From positions 620,001 through 684,000 of the forward strand of contig JAEACG010000001.1 of NCBI GenBank assembly GCA_016401345.1: 64,000 bases of DNA, in the 5' to 3' direction. The notes below the pieces were generated by a model. It did no database searches. It was not told the DNA's origin and saw only the letters and a program-made list of their open reading frames with translations. The stretch's first letter is position 1. Every line of letters starts with the position of its first letter. The position numbers and the translations under genes were made by a program. Origin of the DNA: Fictibacillus nanhaiensis (GTDB lineage: Bacteria; Bacillota; Bacilli; Bacillales; Fictibacillaceae). Shown piece after piece: positions 14,720 through 24,600 of this stretch.

Positions 14720-15748
14720 TTACTTTTCGCTAACTTTACTGCACGTCTGCCTTTCGATCAATTGAAAAGGTACGACTACTCGTTTTGCTTCTTTTTCTGG
14801 ACATTGAATGCATTCTAGAAGTCCCTTAGCCGCTTCATAACCAAGTTTAAAGATATTGATATCTACTGATGTTAGTGAAGGGGATGAGAGTTCAGATAGC
14901 ATAACGTTGTTGAAACTTAGTAATGAGATGTCATCTGGTACGCTCACTCCTAACTCGTTTAATGTGCTCAGCACACCGAAGGACATAACGTCATCAATAA
15001 CAAGAAGTGCCGATGGAGGCTCATTTAGCGCGAGGAGCTCTTTAACTGCTTCCTGCCCGCCTTCTTTTAAGAACTCCTCATGAACGATGTACTCATCTTT
15101 ATAAGGCAGACCCGCATTTCGGATCGCTTTTTCATAGCCTAATAACCGGTCGATGGTTACGACTAGATTTAAATTTCCACCTACAAACCCGATTCGTTCA
15201 TGACCAAGTGATATGAGATATTCAGTCATTTCTTGAGCAGCTTTGAAGTTGTCATTATCTATATGTGTGATAGTTTCAGCGTTCTTAAACGGCTTTCCGA
15301 TTACCGTGAAAGGAAATTTCTGTTCTTGTAAGTAGCACATGATCCGATCATCTACACGTGAATACAACATAACGATTCCATCCACTCGACGTCCTTGTAC
15401 CATTCGAACAACACCTTCAAATATTTCATCTTCTGTATTTCCAGTCGACATGTATAGAGCGTATTCTTGCTCATGTGCAATGGTACTGATGCCTCTGATT
15501 ACTTCTGGAAAAAACGGATTCTGGAAGGCTTTGTCAGCAGAACTAGGCATGACAAGTCCGATCGCCTGTGTGCTTCGGTTTGCCAAACTTCTCGCATTAA
15601 AGTTTGGATGATAGCCAAGATAGTCCATCGCTTCTTTTACTTTTCGTTTTGTTTTTTCTGATATTCGAGGATTATTCGCGATTACCCTTGAAACGGTTGA
15701 GGGTGCAACATCTGCTAATTTTGCTACATCTTTTATAGTAACTGACAT
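14720..15748 (-). CDS. LacI-family maltodextrin regulator (MalR/MdxR-like)
   Basis: A 342-residue LacI/GalR repressor. The N-terminal HTH and hinge are IKDVAKLADVAPSTVSRVI and NFNARSLANRST, followed by a periplasmic-binding-protein-like sensor domain (ERIGFVGGNLNLVVTIDRLLGY, ALLVIDDVMSFGVL). It matches the MalR/YvdE type that governs maltodextrin genes in Listeria and Bacillus. The ATG at 15748 has AAAGGAGG. It lies directly downstream of the amylase and importer genes, and a LacI-type palindrome sits inside the mdxE promoter, so it probably represses or activates this locus in response to maltodextrin. Confidence 0.88.
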   Translation of the reverse strand: MSVTIKDVAKLADVAPSTVSRVIANNPRISEKTKRKVKEAMDYLGYHPNFNARSLANRSTQAIGLVMPSSADKAFQNPFFPEVIRGISTIAHEQEYALYMSTGNTEDEIFEGVVRMVQGRRVDGIVMLYSRVDDRIMCYLQEQKFPFTVIGKPFKNAETITHIDNDNFKAAQEMTEYLISLGHERIGFVGGNLNLVVTIDRLLGYEKAIRNAGLPYKDEYIVHEEFLKEGGQEAVKELLALNEPPSALLVIDDVMSFGVLSTLNELGVSVPDDISLLSFNNVMLSELSSPSLTSVDINIFKLGYEAAKGLLECIQCPEKEAKRVVVPFQLIERQTCSKVSEK

Positions 15749-15781
15749 GGTATAGTCCTCCTTTCAGACTATTTGGCTTAG

Positions 15782-15795
15782 TGTATACGCTTACT
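15782..15795 (-). promoter_or_regulatory. possible cre (CcpA) site upstream of the regulator gene
   Basis: On the minus strand AGTAAGCGTATACA matches the cre consensus TGWAANCGNTNWCA at 12 of 14 positions. It lies 34-47 bp upstream of the regulator start. Weak on its own. Confidence 0.3.
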
Positions 15796-15946
15796 TAATT
15801 CCATCAATAATTGTATAGAATTCGTAGGAAAAAAGAAATAATAATTCCTTTCCACTTTTAATGTTTTTCACTATTTTTGTAAATTGAACGGTTTCTTTTA
15901 GACTATAAGGCTTAAATCGTTTTATTCCGCTACTAGGTGGTTATTA

Positions 15947-17473
15947 TTAGCGTTGTTTTCTTCTTCTGATTAGATAGAAAGAGCTCACTATTACTACAAC
16001 AATTGCTACAGCAACAATCGTATATAGCTTCCATTGTGAATCTGCTTTTTGAACAGCATATATCTCAGCCGTTTCCCCAGCCATATTCACTTCAACAGAA
16101 GTATCATGCACCTTTATCTCTTCGTTTGATAAAAGACTCACAAGCTTTTTATTATGAAGGCTTTTATCTGAAAAAGAAATACCCGACTTCTTCTTATCAT
16201 TGTTAAACACGATAAATAATGTTTCATTTTGAAATTTTCGTTTAAAGACCGCTTTCCCATCTTTATCAACAATCATTGAATAATCGCCCCGTCTAAGTGC
16301 AGGATGTTTTTGTCTAAGTTTTCCTAATTTAGAAGTGAACGTTTCAAACTCCTTATTTTGAGTAAAGTCCATCATGTGACGGTTGTCCGGATCTTTGGCT
16401 CCGTCCATCATATGCTCTGTTCCTTGATAGAGGATAGGAATACCAGGTGCCGAGTAAAGATAGGTAAGAGCAAGCTTCAGCCTTTTTTCGGGATCTTCTT
16501 GCTTCAATAGCACTTCACGTACAAATCGAATGTTATCATGATTATCAATAAAGTTTCCTAACGTATACGGATCTTTATAATAGAATTTATTCCGCTCCCA
16601 TACAGCGTTCAGCTCTGAAAGTGATTGACCACTTTGTCTAAAGATACGAACCATCTCATTAAACAAAGGATAGTCTACAAACGATTGAATTCCTGCTTTA
16701 TTGTACTCAGCAATATATTTTGGATCATTGTGCCAAACTTCACCAATTAAATAAAAGCCAGGCTTTGCTTTCTTCACTCGTTCAGAAAAATCTATCCAAA
16801 AGTCTTTGGGCACATGTTTAACAGTATCTAAGCGGTAGCCGTCTATATCTGTTTCTTTAATCCAATATTCAGCCATGTCGAGTAAATACTTACGTGTTTC
16901 ATTGTTCTCTGTGTTCAGATCGGGCAAACCAGCAAGCCAGCCGTTCTCAACTTCTTGTTGGTTATCCCAGTTCCCGATCTCCATCTCTGGGTGAAACCAA
17001 GCCTTTTTTGACGCCTCATCTAACCAAGGATGTTTATAGCCTGTATGATTTACGACTAGATCTAATATAATTTTTATATCACGATCATGCGCTTTTTTAA
17101 CAAGTTGCTTCAACTCATCCTTTGAACCAAAATGTTCTTCCGTTTCATAGAAATTCTCCGTCCAATAACCGTGATAGCCACCGGGTTCGTTCTTAACCAC
17201 AGGTGTTAGCCATATCGCCGTAACCCCAAGATCATCAAGATAATCAAGCTTATCCATTATCCCTTTGAAGTCTCCCCCATGGTAAGCTGTGGGGTCATTA
17301 AGATCTACATCAAAATCGTTATCTTTGTTTCCATTATTAAACCGGTCCACCATAATAAAGTAGATTGTCTCGTCTTTCCATGATCGTTCTTCCTTTTTTT
17401 CTGCAAGCGCTTTATTTTGAACAGATAAAAAAAGAAGAAACGACATAGCTAAGAATATCATTCTTTTGCCCAT
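15947..17473 (-). CDS. membrane-anchored extracellular alpha-amylase (GH13)
   Basis: 508 residues: an N-terminal Sec signal (MIFLAMSFLLFLSV..ALA), a GH13 barrel, and a C-terminal membrane anchor (about residues 480-502, LYTIVAVAIVVVIVSSFYLI) followed by RRRKQR. Conserved regions are DLVVNH, GYRLDTVKH (nucleophile Asp), GEVWH (acid/base Glu) and FIDNHD. It should hydrolyse starch at the cell surface and feed dextrins to the importer encoded just upstream. It starts with AGGAGGAACGGCG and lies 30 bp after mdxG in the same operon. Most secreted Bacillus amylases lack the tail anchor. Confidence 0.9.
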   Translation of the reverse strand: MGKRMIFLAMSFLLFLSVQNKALAEKKEERSWKDETIYFIMVDRFNNGNKDNDFDVDLNDPTAYHGGDFKGIMDKLDYLDDLGVTAIWLTPVVKNEPGGYHGYWTENFYETEEHFGSKDELKQLVKKAHDRDIKIILDLVVNHTGYKHPWLDEASKKAWFHPEMEIGNWDNQQEVENGWLAGLPDLNTENNETRKYLLDMAEYWIKETDIDGYRLDTVKHVPKDFWIDFSERVKKAKPGFYLIGEVWHNDPKYIAEYNKAGIQSFVDYPLFNEMVRIFRQSGQSLSELNAVWERNKFYYKDPYTLGNFIDNHDNIRFVREVLLKQEDPEKRLKLALTYLYSAPGIPILYQGTEHMMDGAKDPDNRHMMDFTQNKEFETFTSKLGKLRQKHPALRRGDYSMIVDKDGKAVFKRKFQNETLFIVFNNDKKKSGISFSDKSLHNKKLVSLLSNEEIKVHDTSVEVNMAGETAEIYAVQKADSQWKLYTIVAVAIVVVIVSSFYLIRRRKQR

Positions 17474-17503
17474 CGCCGTTCCTCCTATAGTAAGGTGCTG
17501 TGA

Positions 17504-18340
17504 TTAACCTTTAGTACCACCAGCAGTTAAGCCAGAGATAAAGTAACGCTGCAGTGATAAGAATAATAGACCAATCGGAATCGCTACTAATACAGAACCC
17601 GCTGCAAACAATGTAAAACTGTTACCGAATTCGTTCTTAATCATGTTAAACAGTCCAACCGCAAGTGTCATCTTCTCATCTGAACTGATCAGAATGGACG
17701 CTAAGATAAAATCAGCGAACGGTGAGATGAAACTGAAAAGTGCGATTACCGCTAAGATTGGCTTTGAAAGCGGCAGGATGATCTGCCAAAAGATACGAAA
17801 GTGACCAGCGCCATCAATTCGCGCAGATTCGTCTAGTTCTTTTGGAATCGTATCGTAATAGTTCTTTGCCAAGTATGTGTTCATCGGAATCAATCCACCG
17901 ACATAAACAAGGATTAAGGCAAAGTGTGTATCAAGCAATCCTACTTGGTAAGCTAGGATGTAGATTGCAAGAATCGCTACGAATTGTGGAATCATCTGCA
18001 AAATTAGGAAAAGAAGCAATCCGTTCTTACGACCAACAAACTTATATCTTGAGAAAGCATAAGCCGTTAAGCCAATAAAGATTACAGAAAGTACCATTGT
18101 TATAAAACAGATTTTTAGCGTGTTCCAATACCAGATTAGATAATCCGTTTCAGCGAACAGCTCTTTATAGTGAGCTAGAGTTGCATTCTCTGGAATTATC
18201 GTCGAACTTGATAAAGTGTTACCTGGATTGAATGAAGATCCAATTACCCAAAGAATTGGGTAGACCACAATCGCAATTGCTGACAATAGTACTAGATAGG
18301 ACAGAGTTAATCGTATTCTTCTTGCTGTTTTTATACTCAT
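17504..18340 (-). CDS. mdxG: maltodextrin ABC transporter permease MdxG (MalG-like)
   Basis: A 278-residue MalG-type permease with six predicted membrane helices. The ATPase-coupling EAA loop is PKELDESARIDGAGHFRIFWQIILPLSKP. It pairs with MdxF. The stop of mdxF is one base upstream of this ATG, and the ribosome site GAAGGAATG lies in the end of mdxF, so translation is coupled. No ATPase is encoded nearby; as in B. subtilis, a shared MsmX-type ATPase elsewhere probably powers it. Confidence 0.9.
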   Translation of the reverse strand: MSIKTARRIRLTLSYLVLLSAIAIVVYPILWVIGSSFNPGNTLSSSTIIPENATLAHYKELFAETDYLIWYWNTLKICFITMVLSVIFIGLTAYAFSRYKFVGRKNGLLLFLILQMIPQFVAILAIYILAYQVGLLDTHFALILVYVGGLIPMNTYLAKNYYDTIPKELDESARIDGAGHFRIFWQIILPLSKPILAVIALFSFISPFADFILASILISSDEKMTLAVGLFNMIKNEFGNSFTLFAAGSVLVAIPIGLLFLSLQRYFISGLTAGGTKG

Positions 18341-18341
18341 A

Positions 18342-19604
18342 TTAAATCATTCCTTCGTCCTTAAATGATTTCGTTTTTCTAAACTGCCACAATGCAAGTG
18401 ACACGATGATCAACGATAATAATACAGTTACAGCTGCTGCCTTACTATATTGAGCTGAAGTCATCGTTAAGTTGTAGATCCAAGAGATCAAGATGTCTGT
18501 CCCTCCTGCATTTTGATCAGCTACTGCAGGTCCACCGTTGTTGAATAGATAGATAACGTTAAAGTTATTAAAGTTAAACGTGTATTGTGTGATTAATATT
18601 GGTGCTGTTGTAAATAAGACCATCGGCAGTGTGATCTTACGGAATTTATCCCAATTTGATGCCCCATCTACAGTTGCAGCTTCATAAAGTTCACCAGGAA
18701 TAGACTGAAGTACTCCTGTAGTCATAGCCATGATGAACGGGAAACCAAGCCAAGATTGGATGAAGATCAAAGCGATCTTTGTATAAAAAGGATCAGTCAT
18801 CCAAGGTATGGAATCGATTCCAAGAGGTGCTAAAATAGATTGGTTGATTGCTCCAAACGTGTCATTAAATAATCCAGAGAAAATTAAGATCGAAACGAAT
18901 GCTGGCACTGCCCAAGGTAAGATTAAAAGTGTACGAATAATCCCTTTAAACTTAATTTCTTTCTGGTTCAATACAACTGCTAAGAAAATACCAACAGAAA
19001 CTTGAAGTGTAGTAGCTGTAAATGTCCATATAATCGTCCATGCAAATACAGAGATAAACGTTTCACGCCAAATGTCTAGTGAGAAGATTTCGATAAAGTT
19101 CTTAAACCCAACCCAATCAACAAGCTTCGCTGGTGGAGAGTTGTATAGATTATAGTTTGTGAATGCTAACAACAACATAAAGATGATCGGAAAAATGACA
19201 ACGAAGATCAACAGTAAGAATCCAGGTCCCACCATTAGATAAGGAAATCCTTTGTCTACAACATTATGATATTGCTCTTTTAGTGAGTTAAGTTTCAAGC
19301 CGTTATCACGTTTTTTCCCATTTTGGAACGCATCATAGATATTAAAGTAGTAAAACCCTAAACCGATGCCTACTACTAGTATGGAAATAACGCCGTTCAC
19401 AAGTAAGAAGATGGAATGATCTCTAGGCACTTCTGTACCTAGTGTTACGATTCCCCAAAGTCCGATATTCAGAAAATCAAGAAATGCAATAAAGTAACAT
19501 ATCGCTAAAAACAAGAATGCGAAACCTTTAACAAATTGCTTGTTATAGAATTGCCCCATTCCTGGAATGATGGACAGCAAAGCTGCCGTCTTACGGTGTG
19601 TCAT
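18342..19604 (-). CDS. mdxF: maltodextrin ABC transporter permease MdxF (MalF-like)
   Basis: A 420-residue MalF-type permease. An N-terminal extension begins MTHRKTAALLSIIPGMGQFY and adds membrane helices before the binding-protein-dependent core, as in Bacillus MdxF. The EAA loop is IPGELYEAATVDGASNWDKF followed by RKITLPM. The ATG at 19604 has AAAGGGGAAACC upstream; the 31 residues readable before it lie in the intergenic hairpin region and lack a ribosome site. It sits between mdxE and mdxG. Confidence 0.9.
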   Translation of the reverse strand: MTHRKTAALLSIIPGMGQFYNKQFVKGFAFLFLAICYFIAFLDFLNIGLWGIVTLGTEVPRDHSIFLLVNGVISILVVGIGLGFYYFNIYDAFQNGKKRDNGLKLNSLKEQYHNVVDKGFPYLMVGPGFLLLIFVVIFPIIFMLLLAFTNYNLYNSPPAKLVDWVGFKNFIEIFSLDIWRETFISVFAWTIIWTFTATTLQVSVGIFLAVVLNQKEIKFKGIIRTLLILPWAVPAFVSILIFSGLFNDTFGAINQSILAPLGIDSIPWMTDPFYTKIALIFIQSWLGFPFIMAMTTGVLQSIPGELYEAATVDGASNWDKFRKITLPMVLFTTAPILITQYTFNFNNFNVIYLFNNGGPAVADQNAGGTDILISWIYNLTMTSAQYSKAAAVTVLLSLIIVSLALWQFRKTKSFKDEGMI

Positions 19605-19710
19605 TACAGGTTTCCCCTTTCTTTTCCCCACTAACTGTTTTGTGTGTAGTTCGAAAGATTTTAGGACCCATACATAAGCGAAATCTTTCCAACACACACA
19701 ATAGTTAGAG

Positions 19711-19743
19711 AAAGCAGTACCCGCGACGTCTGGGTACCGCTTT
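19711..19743 (-). other. stem-loop between mdxE and mdxF
   Basis: AAAGCGGTACCC and GGGTACTGCTTT (minus strand) pair over 12 bp, with one G-U pair and a 9-nt loop. No T run follows, so it is more likely an mRNA-stabilising or processing hairpin that raises binding-protein levels over permease than a full terminator. Confidence 0.6.
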
Positions 19744-19760
19744 CCACTTATTGCTTATTA

Positions 19761-21026
19761 TTATTTACCATGGTTCGCTTCAATGTTTTGTCCAATCGTC
19801 TTAACTGCGCTTTCTAGAGCAGCTTTTGGCTCAGACTTGCCAGTAGCAGATAATTGAAGTGCATTTGCAGCTGGAGCCCAAACTTCTGCCATTTCAGGAA
19901 TGTTAGGCATTGGAACTCCACGTTCTGATTGAACTGCTACAGCTTTAGCTGCTTCGTTGTCTGCAATGATTGGGTCCTCCATTAAAGATACAACTGGAGG
20001 AATTTCTGCTGTTTTCTCAAAACGAGTCTTAGCGCTTTCTTCGTTTGTAATGAACTCAACCAGTTTAGCAGCCCATTCTTGGTTAGGAGAGAACTGACTT
20101 ACGTTGTAACCTTTAACTCCGATGAATGTTTTAACATCTTCACCGTTTGGAAGTTTAGGCATTGGTGCAACACCGATATCGATTCCAGCATCTTTATAGC
20201 CTTGGAAAGACCAAGGTCCGTTCATTACAGAAGCAACTTTACCTTCTTGGAAAAGACCATCGATTGTTTGTCCTGCTTTTTCACCGATGATTCCTTTTGG
20301 GAACAAGCCATCTTTGTACCAGCTAGTGATATAATCTAGTCCTTCAACTGCACCTTTGTTAGAAAGGCCAAGGTCTTTAGGATCTAATGTTCCGTTGTCG
20401 TCTTTAAATACATAGCTTCCATATCCAGAAAGCACACCATTTGCAAAGTAGAAATCAGTCCAGTTTGCTAGGAAACCGTATTGCGCTCCACCTTTATCAC
20501 CTTTAGAGAATGCAAGAACATCTTCTAAAGATTCTGGTGCTTCAGGCATCTGTTTTTTATTGTAGATAAATACTGGTGTTTCTGTTGACTTAGGAAGTCC
20601 GTAAAGTTTCCCATCATATGTTAATGCGTTAATTGAAGATTCAGTGTAAAGCTTTGTTACATCATCAGATACTTCGATCGGTGCGATCAGACCTTCGATC
20701 GCTAATGGTCCAATACGGTCATGCGGAGTTGTAATAACATCCGGTCCTTTTTTAGCTGGTCCATCAAGACGAAGCTTCTCTTGCTGGTCTAGCATTGGAA
20801 TTTCTTTTAGCTCAACTTTGATGCCGTATTTCTCTTCGAACTTTTTAATAGCATCTTTTGTTCCAGCACCTTTTTCTTGGTCTTCCCACATAACTAATTT
20901 TTCAGGCTTGTCTGAGCCAGATTCTTTCTTACCGCCTGTAGAAGAACTATCTTCTTGCGGTCCGCAAGCAGCTAACGCACTTGCAGCTAGAGCAAAAGTT
21001 AAAGGCAATGCTAATAACTTTTTCAT
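19761..21026 (-). CDS. mdxE: maltodextrin-binding lipoprotein MdxE
   Basis: A 421-residue extracellular solute-binding lipoprotein of the MalE type. The signal ends in ALAAC with Cys-20 lipidated, followed by a Ser/Gly linker (CGPQEDSSSTGGKKE). Family stretches include KFEEKYGIKVELKEIP, GPAKKGPDVI and GLFQEGKVASVMNGPWS. The start is ATG at 21026 (a TTG precedes it) behind GGGGGGTAC. It is the first gene of the importer operon and is transcribed from a promoter with a LacI-type operator. Confidence 0.92.
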   Translation of the reverse strand: MKKLLALPLTFALAASALAACGPQEDSSSTGGKKESGSDKPEKLVMWEDQEKGAGTKDAIKKFEEKYGIKVELKEIPMLDQQEKLRLDGPAKKGPDVITTPHDRIGPLAIEGLIAPIEVSDDVTKLYTESSINALTYDGKLYGLPKSTETPVFIYNKKQMPEAPESLEDVLAFSKGDKGGAQYGFLANWTDFYFANGVLSGYGSYVFKDDNGTLDPKDLGLSNKGAVEGLDYITSWYKDGLFPKGIIGEKAGQTIDGLFQEGKVASVMNGPWSFQGYKDAGIDIGVAPMPKLPNGEDVKTFIGVKGYNVSQFSPNQEWAAKLVEFITNEESAKTRFEKTAEIPPVVSLMEDPIIADNEAAKAVAVQSERGVPMPNIPEMAEVWAPAANALQLSATGKSEPKAALESAVKTIGQNIEANHGK

Positions 21027-21059
21027 CAATTGTACCCCCCATTATTGTTAAAAGATCAA

Positions 21060-21089
21060 AGCATACAAACGTTTGCACAGATTAGCAAA
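21060..21089 (-). promoter_or_regulatory. mdxE promoter with LacI-type operator in the spacer
   Basis: On the minus strand TTTGCT (-35) and TATGCT (-10) are 18 bp apart. The spacer holds the palindrome CAAACGTTTG (21066-21075). A repressor bound there would block polymerase, so this is the likely site for the adjacent LacI-family regulator. Confidence 0.6.
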
Positions 21090-21131
21090 AAAAATGTTTT
21101 TCTGTCTTCTTATGAAGTTTTTTGCCGTTTA

Positions 21132-21145
21132 TGAAAACGATTGCA
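21132..21145 (+). promoter_or_regulatory. possible cre/LacI-family site in the divergent region
   Basis: TGAAAACGATTGCA matches the cre consensus at 13 of 14 positions. It lies between the two divergent promoters. Confidence 0.5.
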
Positions 21146-21207
21146 TTACCTGCTCAATTTCATTATACCTATGCTTTGAATTTTTACAATACTTTTTTAA
21201 TTATTTT

Positions 21208-21257
21208 TGGTTTCGCTTTCATTTATCTTGATTTTATCGCTGAAAGCGGTTTATACT
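21208..21257 (+). promoter_or_regulatory. neopullulanase promoter with cre-like sites
   Basis: TTGATT (21228-21233) and TATACT (21252-21257) are 18 bp apart. TGAAAGCGGTTTAT (21241-21254, 12 of 14 cre positions) overlaps the spacer and -10. A second, inverted cre-like site lies at 21208-21221. The positions suit carbon catabolite repression. Confidence 0.5.
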
Positions 21258-21295
21258 ATCACCATTACAAGTTGAAGGCAATGTACGTTCCTTTA

Positions 21296-23087
<1,792 letters not shown>

Positions 23088-23095
23088 ACATGTTC

Positions 23096-23125
23096 CCCCT
23101 CACTGTTAAAAGTGAGGGGATTTTA
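23096..23125 (+). terminator. intrinsic terminator after neopullulanase
   Basis: CCCCTCACT (23096-23104) pairs with AGTGAGGGG (23111-23119), with a 6-nt loop, followed by ATTTTATTT. Confidence 0.75.
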
Positions 23126-23203
23126 TTTCAGTAACTACTCATACCTGATACAATAGGTAAATGTTATAACCATACAATATAAACACGATGGAGAGGGATT
23201 TAC

Positions 23204-24559
23204 ATGAAAGGCAACAAAGCTGCTAAGCTTTCCCTTTTTGCCATAACGTGGCCAATATTTATAGAAATAATGCTTCATATGTTGATGGGGAACGCTGATA
23301 CTCTTATGCTCAGTCAATATTCTGATCATTCAGTGGCTGCTGTCGGACTCACTAATCAACTGTTATCGATTGTAATCGTTATGTTTGGATTTGTTGCAAC
23401 AGGAGCGAGTGTAGTTATTGCACAGGCAATAGGTGCTAAACTTGAACGTACAGCTGCTGAAGTAGCAGTAGTTGCCATCTTAGGCAACTTGCTTTTTGGG
23501 GTACTCTTAAGCGCTGCATTACTTGTCTTTGGCGATGTATTTTTAACATGGATGAATACGCCACCAGAGTTAATGGCTGAAGCATCAAGCTATTTAATGA
23601 TCGTAGGTGGATTTTCATTTATCCAATCGGTCATCATGACGATCGGAGCTGCCATTAGAAGCTACGGTTTTACGAAAGATGCCATGTATGTCACGATCGG
23701 GATGAACATCTTGAACGTATTTGGAAACTATTTATTTATCTTCGGTGCTTTCGGTTTTCCGGTATTGTGTGTTGAAGGTGTAGCGATTTCAACATCTGTT
23801 AGCCGATTTTTAGGTTTACTTGTAATTCTGTATCTGTTGTTTAAGCGCTCTTCTATACCATTACCTTTTTCCAGCTCATTCAAATTATTTCCTATTCATA
23901 TAAAGGGTGTATTAAAAATCGGATTGCCATCAGCTGGAGAGCATCTATCTTATAGTGGATCTCAGATGCTGATTACGTTCTTCATCACGCTGCTTGGTAC
24001 AACGGCACTTACTACAAAGGTATATACCTTTAATATTATGATGTTTATCTTCCTTTTCGCTGTAGCGATCGGCCAAGGTACACAGATATTAATTGGTCAC
24101 TTAATCGGTGCTAAATCGTACGACTCTGCTTATAAGATGTGTCTCAAAAGTCAGACGTATGCCATGATCATAAGTTTTCTTATGGCAGGTATAGCTTCAC
24201 TATTCGCAAAGCCACTTCTATCTATTTTCACAGATAATCCTGAGATTATTAAGGAGGGTACTATTCTTTTATACTTAACGCTCCTGCTCGAACCTGGCCG
24301 TTCTTTTAATCTTGTTATCATTTCAAGTTTGAGAGCTGCAGGTGATGTTAAGTTTCCCGTCATTATGGGTGTCATCTCTATGTGGGGAGTTAGTGTACCA
24401 CTCGCATACTTGTTAGGGATTACTTTCGATCTTGGTTTAATAGGAATTTGGCTCGCCTTCACTGCAGATGAATGGCTGCGGGGACTCTTTATGCTGTCGA
24501 GGTGGCGAAAAAGAAAATGGCAAAAACAATTAGTCGTCAAACATGAAGCAACTGCATAA
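23204..24559 (+). CDS. MATE-family efflux transporter (YisQ-like)
   Basis: A 451-residue integral membrane protein with about twelve helices in two repeats. MATE-typical segments are WPIFIEIMLHMLMGNADTLM at the N-terminus and GLPSAGEHLSYSGSQ at the start of the second half. It exports cationic compounds using an ion gradient. Convergent asnO next door mirrors the yisO/yisQ neighbourhood of B. subtilis, so YisQ is the likely orthologue. The ATG has GGAGAGGG. The substrate is unknown. Confidence 0.85.
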   Translation: MKGNKAAKLSLFAITWPIFIEIMLHMLMGNADTLMLSQYSDHSVAAVGLTNQLLSIVIVMFGFVATGASVVIAQAIGAKLERTAAEVAVVAILGNLLFGVLLSAALLVFGDVFLTWMNTPPELMAEASSYLMIVGGFSFIQSVIMTIGAAIRSYGFTKDAMYVTIGMNILNVFGNYLFIFGAFGFPVLCVEGVAISTSVSRFLGLLVILYLLFKRSSIPLPFSSSFKLFPIHIKGVLKIGLPSAGEHLSYSGSQMLITFFITLLGTTALTTKVYTFNIMMFIFLFAVAIGQGTQILIGHLIGAKSYDSAYKMCLKSQTYAMIISFLMAGIASLFAKPLLSIFTDNPEIIKEGTILLYLTLLLEPGRSFNLVIISSLRAAGDVKFPVIMGVISMWGVSVPLAYLLGITFDLGLIGIWLAFTADEWLRGLFMLSRWRKRKWQKQLVVKHEATA

Positions 24560-24564
24560 ATTAA

Positions 24565-24598
24565 AAAACCGGAGAACAGAAATGTTTCCGGTTTTTTC
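24565..24598. terminator. intrinsic terminator between the MATE gene and asnO
   Basis: AAAACCGGA (24565-24573) pairs with TCCGGTTTT (24587-24595), with T on the plus side and A on the opposite side, so it can stop both converging transcripts. Confidence 0.75.
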
Positions 24599-24600
24599 GT

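Noticed and set aside
24151-24540. 129-residue frame antisense to the MATE gene
   Set aside because: It is a mirror of the MATE coding region without a ribosome site.
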